The notes beneath the pieces were generated by a model. The model did not search any database. It saw nothing but the letters and a program-made list of their open reading frames with translations, and was not told the DNA's origin. 34,526 bases of DNA from an uncultured bacterium (GTDB lineage Bacteria > Verrucomicrobiota > Kiritimatiellia > RFP12 > UBA1067): NCBI GenBank assembly GCA_902799715.1, contig CADCBS010000018.1:1-34526 (forward strand). The letters run 5' to 3'. Each line of letters opens with the position of its first letter. The first letter of the stretch is position 1. Both the position numbers and the translations under genes were made by a program. This document shows positions 31,023 to 34,526 of the stretch, in pieces.

Positions 31023-32180
31023 ATGAAACTAATGTCTTATCTGTCGGTATTGGTCATCTATACCTTGACACAGGCATTTGCCGCAACGCCGACGATTACG
31101 GGCGTGACGGCGCAGCAGCGGTATCCGTGGAACGGGAAGGTCGATATCTCGTACACGGTGACTGGCGACATTGCGGCGGAGGCGAAACAGCGAGCGGTGT
31201 TCACTTCGCTGAAGGTGATGGCCATTGACAAGGTTGCTAACACGACAAACATTGCGACGAAGCTTTCCGGCGACACGGCCCTCACAGCAGGAACGCACAA
31301 GTTCGTATGGGATATGAACGCCGATGGTTTGACATTCAAGTCGAGCAATGTGGTGTTTGAGGTTTCGTGCGAAACGATGCCTGCGATGTATTGCGTAGTC
31401 GATCTCTCGGCGGGCGCGAACGCAACTTCATATCCCGTCACGTATTTGGCCGCTCCTCCAAGCGGCGGATTCAACGTGGATGCGTACAAGACCACGAAAC
31501 TTGTGCTAAAACGGATAGAAGCTGGGACATTTAAGATGCAGGGCTCGAACAATGTCACATTGACGAAACCGTTTTTCTGCGGACTGTTTGAAATGACACA
31601 GAGACAGTATGAACTAGTGACGGGATCGAATCCGAGCTCATCGACTTCACACAGCAAGGGCAATACCTATCCAGTGCATTATGTTTCCTACAGCATGATA
31701 CGCGGTTCTTATGATGCGGGGTGGCCGTCGTCGTCCTACGTGGGTTCCTTTTCGTTCGTGGGCAAACTGCGCTCTCGTACGGGACTTGACTTCGACTTGC
31801 CCACGGAGGCGCAGTGGGAATACGCCTGTCGGGCCGGAACGACGACGACATACAGTTACGGCAATTCGGCAAACGGGAACTACATGTGGTACCATAGCAA
31901 CTCCTGTGCTCAAGCACACCCGGTTGGATCGAAAAGTGCGAATCCATGGGGGTTGTATGACATGCATGGCAATGTGGGGGAATGGTGTCTTGACTGGTAT
32001 GGAACTTTGGCGTATGGCACGGATCCCAAAAGTTCTTCCTCGGGGTCGTACCGGGTGATTCGTGGCGGTAGCTGGGGCGACAGTGAGGGCGGCTGCACCT
32101 CGTCCTACCGTAGCTACAAAACTCCGTCGGACGGGTACTACTACTACGGCTTCCGCATAGTCAGAACCCTGTCAGAATGA
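31023..32180 (+). CDS. Secreted SUMF1/FGE-fold protein
   Basis: The 385-aa protein has a signal peptide (MKLMSYLSVLVIYTLTQAFA), a beta-rich N-terminal domain (about 22-150), and a C-terminal formylglycine-generating-enzyme-like (SUMF1, C-type-lectin-related) domain. Visible signatures are LVLKRIEAGTFKMQGS, PFFCGLFEMTQRQYELVTG, LDFDLPTEAQWEYACRAGT, NPWGLYDMHGNVGEWCLDWYG and RVIRGGSWG...YYYYGFRIVRT. The first Cys of the FGE catalytic pair is replaced (GDSEGGC where FGE has MCHRSYC), so oxidase activity is unlikely and ligand binding more plausible. The ATG abuts the preceding stop (TAAATG). The last 35 residues look like a variable region (see findings). Confidence 0.85.
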   Translation: MKLMSYLSVLVIYTLTQAFAATPTITGVTAQQRYPWNGKVDISYTVTGDIAAEAKQRAVFTSLKVMAIDKVANTTNIATKLSGDTALTAGTHKFVWDMNADGLTFKSSNVVFEVSCETMPAMYCVVDLSAGANATSYPVTYLAAPPSGGFNVDAYKTTKLVLKRIEAGTFKMQGSNNVTLTKPFFCGLFEMTQRQYELVTGSNPSSSTSHSKGNTYPVHYVSYSMIRGSYDAGWPSSSYVGSFSFVGKLRSRTGLDFDLPTEAQWEYACRAGTTTTYSYGNSANGNYMWYHSNSCAQAHPVGSKSANPWGLYDMHGNVGEWCLDWYGTLAYGTDPKSSSSGSYRVIRGGSWGDSEGGCTSSYRSYKTPSDGYYYYGFRIVRTLSE

Positions 32181-32289
32181 AACAATGAAACGCGAAAGCG
32201 AAATGGCTAACGAAGGGCCAAGGCGGTAGCGCAACGGGCCGCACGCCCTGGGCGAACGATGGAATCTACGATACAAACAGGAGGAGCCA
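32181..32289 (+). other. 109-nt gap between SUMF1-fold and CHB-repeat genes
   Basis: It contains a short CGC-GAAA-GCG tetraloop hairpin at 32191-32200, eleven bases after the SUMF1 stop, and ends in a strong AGGAGG ribosome-binding site. I see no convincing promoter or terminator, so the two genes are probably cotranscribed. Confidence 0.4.
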
Positions 32290-34197
32290 ATGAAAAATTT
32301 TTTGACGGCAGGTTGTTTTTGGGTCGTGGCGGCGCTATCGTCGGCACATGGCGCGACGATATGCTCCGGCAGAAGCGCGGGCACGGCCATCGATATTGCA
32401 ACTGGTGTACGGACAGCGGTGTTGCCTGAACTGATCCGGTATTCGACCGCATGGGTTGATGGCGCGGCGGCGGATGCAACAGCGGTTGTCGATGTGGACG
32501 GCGAATTGCTGAACGCGGCGAATGGGAATGGAGCCGTCGTATGGGCACCGGAGCGGAATGGAACCTATACGCTTACGCACAAGGTGATGTCCAGCGGGGC
32601 GCAGGTTGGTGAGACGTTTACGGCGACATTCGTGGTAGAGGGGTTGGAGCCTGACAATCCTGTAATATCGCCTGCGAACGGCACTGTTTTCGTGACGTCA
32701 CTGCCGGTTGCGATTACAAGTCCGACAGAAGGGGCGACAATCCACTATACGACAGACGGGAGCGATCCGACGGTCGAAAGCCCTGTCTACAGACGTTTTA
32801 GGATATACGGCAAGACGACGGTGAAGGCCGTTGCCGTGAAGGACGGGATGTTGAGCAAGGTGACAACTGCTGAGTATGCGCTGGGGCGGTGCGCCGATCC
32901 GGCCATTTCTCTTGCGGACGGCGCGTCATTTGAGCACTCGAACAAGGTCGTGTCGATACGCTGGAACAACGACGGCGTGTTGCGCTATACGTTGGACGGC
33001 AGCGAGCCGACGGCAGATAGTCCGATATACGAAGAGCCGTTTTCATTCAGCGAGTCGGTTGTCGTAAAAGCCAAGGTGTTTAGCGACGAGTTCTTTGATT
33101 CCGCGACCATGACATCGAGACTGACGCGCATCTGGAAGAATGTTTCGACACCGCAGATAACTGCGGTGACACCGTTTACGGGGTCTAAGACGAAGGTTGT
33201 GATTTCGTGCGCCACGGATGGCGCGCTTGTGCGCTACACGCTTGACGGCAGCGAACCCAATTCCCATTCGACGAAATACACTATGCCGTTTTACGTTACG
33301 GACAGTTGCACGGTGAAGGCGTATGCGGTAAAGTCCGACTACCGCAACTCCCGGATGGCGACGCAGGAAATCGTCAAGTCGTGGGGCATTGGCGACTCAT
33401 TAGGCAAGCCAGACCACACTTTCACTACGTACGGCAGCGGCGGTGTAGGCTGGGAATCCGAGGTCGACCCTGGTGCGCCTAACGGCAAAGCGATGATATC
33501 GGGTGCAATCGTCGATGGACAGACTTCCGTTCTGGAGACAAAGGTGACCGGGCCGGGGAGGCTGACATTCTCATGGAGGACTTCTTGCGAGGAGGACCCC
33601 GAAGGGACTTTCGAGTGGGATCATGCCGAGTTTGCCGTGGACGGCAAGACGATTCTGCGGCTCGACGGCGAAAAAGGCTGGAAACGCGAATCCGTGCAGA
33701 TAGAAGGAGACGGCGAGCATACGATCACATGGACTTACAGGAAGGACGATGTGGCAGGCGACGGCGAGGACGCCGCATGGGTTGCGGGCTATGCATGGGA
33801 GTCCGCCTGGACCGAAACGAAGACGACGGACGTGCCAGTCCCGTATTCATGGCTGCTTGGACACGATCCCGAAATCGTAGACGAGTACGACGCTTACGAG
33901 GCGGCTGCGAAGCAGACCGGAGCCAACGGGCTCAAGGCATGGGAAAGCTACGTAATAGGCGCAAACCCGAACGATCCGGCGGACACGTTCCGCATCGTGA
34001 CGTTTCCAATGAACCATGACGGCACACCGGATCTTGCGAATCTCGCGTTTTCGCCGGCGAAGGACAAGTGGAACTTGCCGGGTGCGAAGACTGTCCTGAA
34101 AGGCAAGGTCAGTCTCGGCAGCGGCGAATGGCAGACCGTGACGGAAGATAACAAGAAGTCGTTCCGGTTCTTCAGGGTTGAAGTCCAGCTGCCGTGA
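32290..34197 (+). CDS. Secreted protein with three chitobiase-C-terminal-type repeats
   Basis: The 635-aa exported protein has a signal peptide (MKNFLTAGCFWVVAALSSAHGA). Three immunoglobulin-like modules of the chitobiase/hexosaminidase C-terminal type follow, marked by IHYTTDGSDPT (about 152), LRYTLDGSEPT (about 232) and VRYTLDGSEPN (about 313). Next is a jelly-roll-like region (about 385-510, GRLTFSWRTSCEEDPEG...EHTITWTYRKD). The end holds KAWESYVIGANPNDPADTFRIV and a terminal KKSFRFFRVEVQLP, a tail type seen in other large secreted proteins of this kind of organism. No catalytic residues are recognised, so a carbohydrate- or surface-binding role is likely. The AGGAGG ribosome-binding site is 5-10 nt upstream. 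It probably belongs to the same operon as the SUMF1-fold gene. Confidence 0.75.
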   Translation: MKNFLTAGCFWVVAALSSAHGATICSGRSAGTAIDIATGVRTAVLPELIRYSTAWVDGAAADATAVVDVDGELLNAANGNGAVVWAPERNGTYTLTHKVMSSGAQVGETFTATFVVEGLEPDNPVISPANGTVFVTSLPVAITSPTEGATIHYTTDGSDPTVESPVYRRFRIYGKTTVKAVAVKDGMLSKVTTAEYALGRCADPAISLADGASFEHSNKVVSIRWNNDGVLRYTLDGSEPTADSPIYEEPFSFSESVVVKAKVFSDEFFDSATMTSRLTRIWKNVSTPQITAVTPFTGSKTKVVISCATDGALVRYTLDGSEPNSHSTKYTMPFYVTDSCTVKAYAVKSDYRNSRMATQEIVKSWGIGDSLGKPDHTFTTYGSGGVGWESEVDPGAPNGKAMISGAIVDGQTSVLETKVTGPGRLTFSWRTSCEEDPEGTFEWDHAEFAVDGKTILRLDGEKGWKRESVQIEGDGEHTITWTYRKDDVAGDGEDAAWVAGYAWESAWTETKTTDVPVPYSWLLGHDPEIVDEYDAYEAAAKQTGANGLKAWESYVIGANPNDPADTFRIVTFPMNHDGTPDLANLAFSPAKDKWNLPGAKTVLKGKVSLGSGEWQTVTEDNKKSFRFFRVEVQLP

Positions 34198-34247
34198 CAG
34201 GCCAAGGCCCGGAGATTCACCTTGTTGCTTGAATGAAGGTGCGGGCG

Positions 34248-34295
34248 GGTCACTCCGGCGGGAGGGGGCGGCCTGACGGCTTGAGGACGAGGCCG
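34248..34295 (+). repeat. 48-bp direct repeat, right copy
   Basis: Second copy of the 48-bp repeat, differing from 28908-28955 at one base (G at 34266 against T). It begins 50 nt after the CHB-repeat gene stop. Confidence 0.85.
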
Positions 34296-34352
34296 CCCGC
34301 CGCGACGACGCGAGCGCGCGCGATTTTTGTGCGGCGCGGCGCGTTACTGAGC

Positions 34353-34376
34353 GGCGCGTTGGGACAACGCGCCCTA
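34353..34376 (-). repeat. REP-like hairpin copy I (covariant stem)
   Basis: On the minus strand GTAGGG precedes GGCGCGTTG, loop TCC and CAACGCGCC, identical to copy D. It is followed on the plus strand by a partial GTAGGGCGGCT at 34420-34430 that departs from the family after the first stem bases. Confidence 0.85.
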
Positions 34377-34419
34377 CCAATGTTGTCGGGATGTGTTGGG
34401 GCATTTCCGCCGATGCGTG

Positions 34420-34455
34420 GTAGGGCGGCTGTAAGCGATGTCGAGAGACATCGCG
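34420..34455 (+). repeat. Truncated REP head joined to a different hairpin
   Basis: GTAGGGCGGCT, as in the REP-like heads, continues into GTAA and then GCGATGTC-GAGA-GACATCGC (34436-34455), a perfect 8-bp stem with a GAGA tetraloop. It may be a second repeat family sharing the GTAG head. Bases 34456-34526 hold nothing I can support. Confidence 0.5.
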
Positions 34456-34526
34456 CAGAGATGACGCTTGGGCGACCGATAGCGGCGAGCCGGAGGGGAA
34501 ACCGCGGCGCGGGGCCAAGCCCCTTG

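Noticed and set aside
32191..32200. CGC-GAAA-GCG hairpin downstream of the SUMF1 gene as a DGR cruciform
   Set aside because: A GNRA-like loop is suggestive, but a 3-bp stem is far weaker than known DGR hairpins and can arise by chance.
33847..34518. Minus-strand open frame at the window end
   Set aside because: Antisense to the CHB-repeat gene for half its length and made of repeat sequence for the rest.

Overview
The window is a GC-rich bacterial chromosome segment. It most likely comes from an uncultured member of the PVC group, and I would place it near Kiritimatiellota/Lentisphaerae; this is inferred from gene content, not proven. The pointers are a V-type ATPase B subunit of the chlamydial kind, a lysine/alanine/proline histone H1-like protein, secreted SUMF1-fold and chitobiase-C-terminal-domain proteins, and many short interspersed palindromes. 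No rRNA, tRNA, CRISPR array, transposase or phage gene is visible.

Bases 1-27,924 are densely packed with housekeeping and envelope genes, often overlapping by ATGA or GTGA. In order they are: V-ATPase subunit B behind a good promoter; a membrane/coiled-coil protein of unknown function; gltX, dCMP deaminase and tpiA, closed by a strong terminator; an amidohydrolase (mtaD-like) and a TatD-like hydrolase; a convergent histone-like gene on the minus strand; a CE15-like esterase, a sugar nucleotidyltransferase, comF and an RsmB-like rRNA methyltransferase; a Bax-inhibitor-1 protein and a TPR protein; then a UDP-N-acetyl-L-fucosamine cassette (fnlA/capE, a WxcM-like cupin, fnlB/capF, fnlC/capG, a WbuB-like glycosyltransferase), closed by a strong terminator. 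It continues with rpsL-rpsG on the minus strand, divergent from rpsA-rpmB; then argJ-ispF; then a large secreted protein that joins a six-hairpin glycosidase-like domain to an SGNH esterase domain.

Bases 27,925-34,526 look different: less GC-rich, repeat-laden and accessory. About 1.2 kb without genes holds a 55-bp tandem repeat, a ~195-bp direct duplication and a family of REP-like hairpins with a 5' GTAG. A DinJ/YafQ-type toxin-antitoxin pair follows on the minus strand with a near-consensus promoter and a candidate operator. After more repeats comes a three-gene plus-strand operon: a TIR/deoxyribosyltransferase-like protein, a secreted SUMF1-fold protein abutting it with no gap, and a secreted protein with three chitobiase-C-terminal repeats. 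A 48-bp direct repeat lies on both sides of this accessory block.

The most interesting signals are the REP-like hairpins with compensatory stem changes, the coupled TIR-like/SUMF1 gene pair whose SUMF1 tail resembles a diversity-generating-retroelement variable region, and the glycosidase-SGNH fusion.
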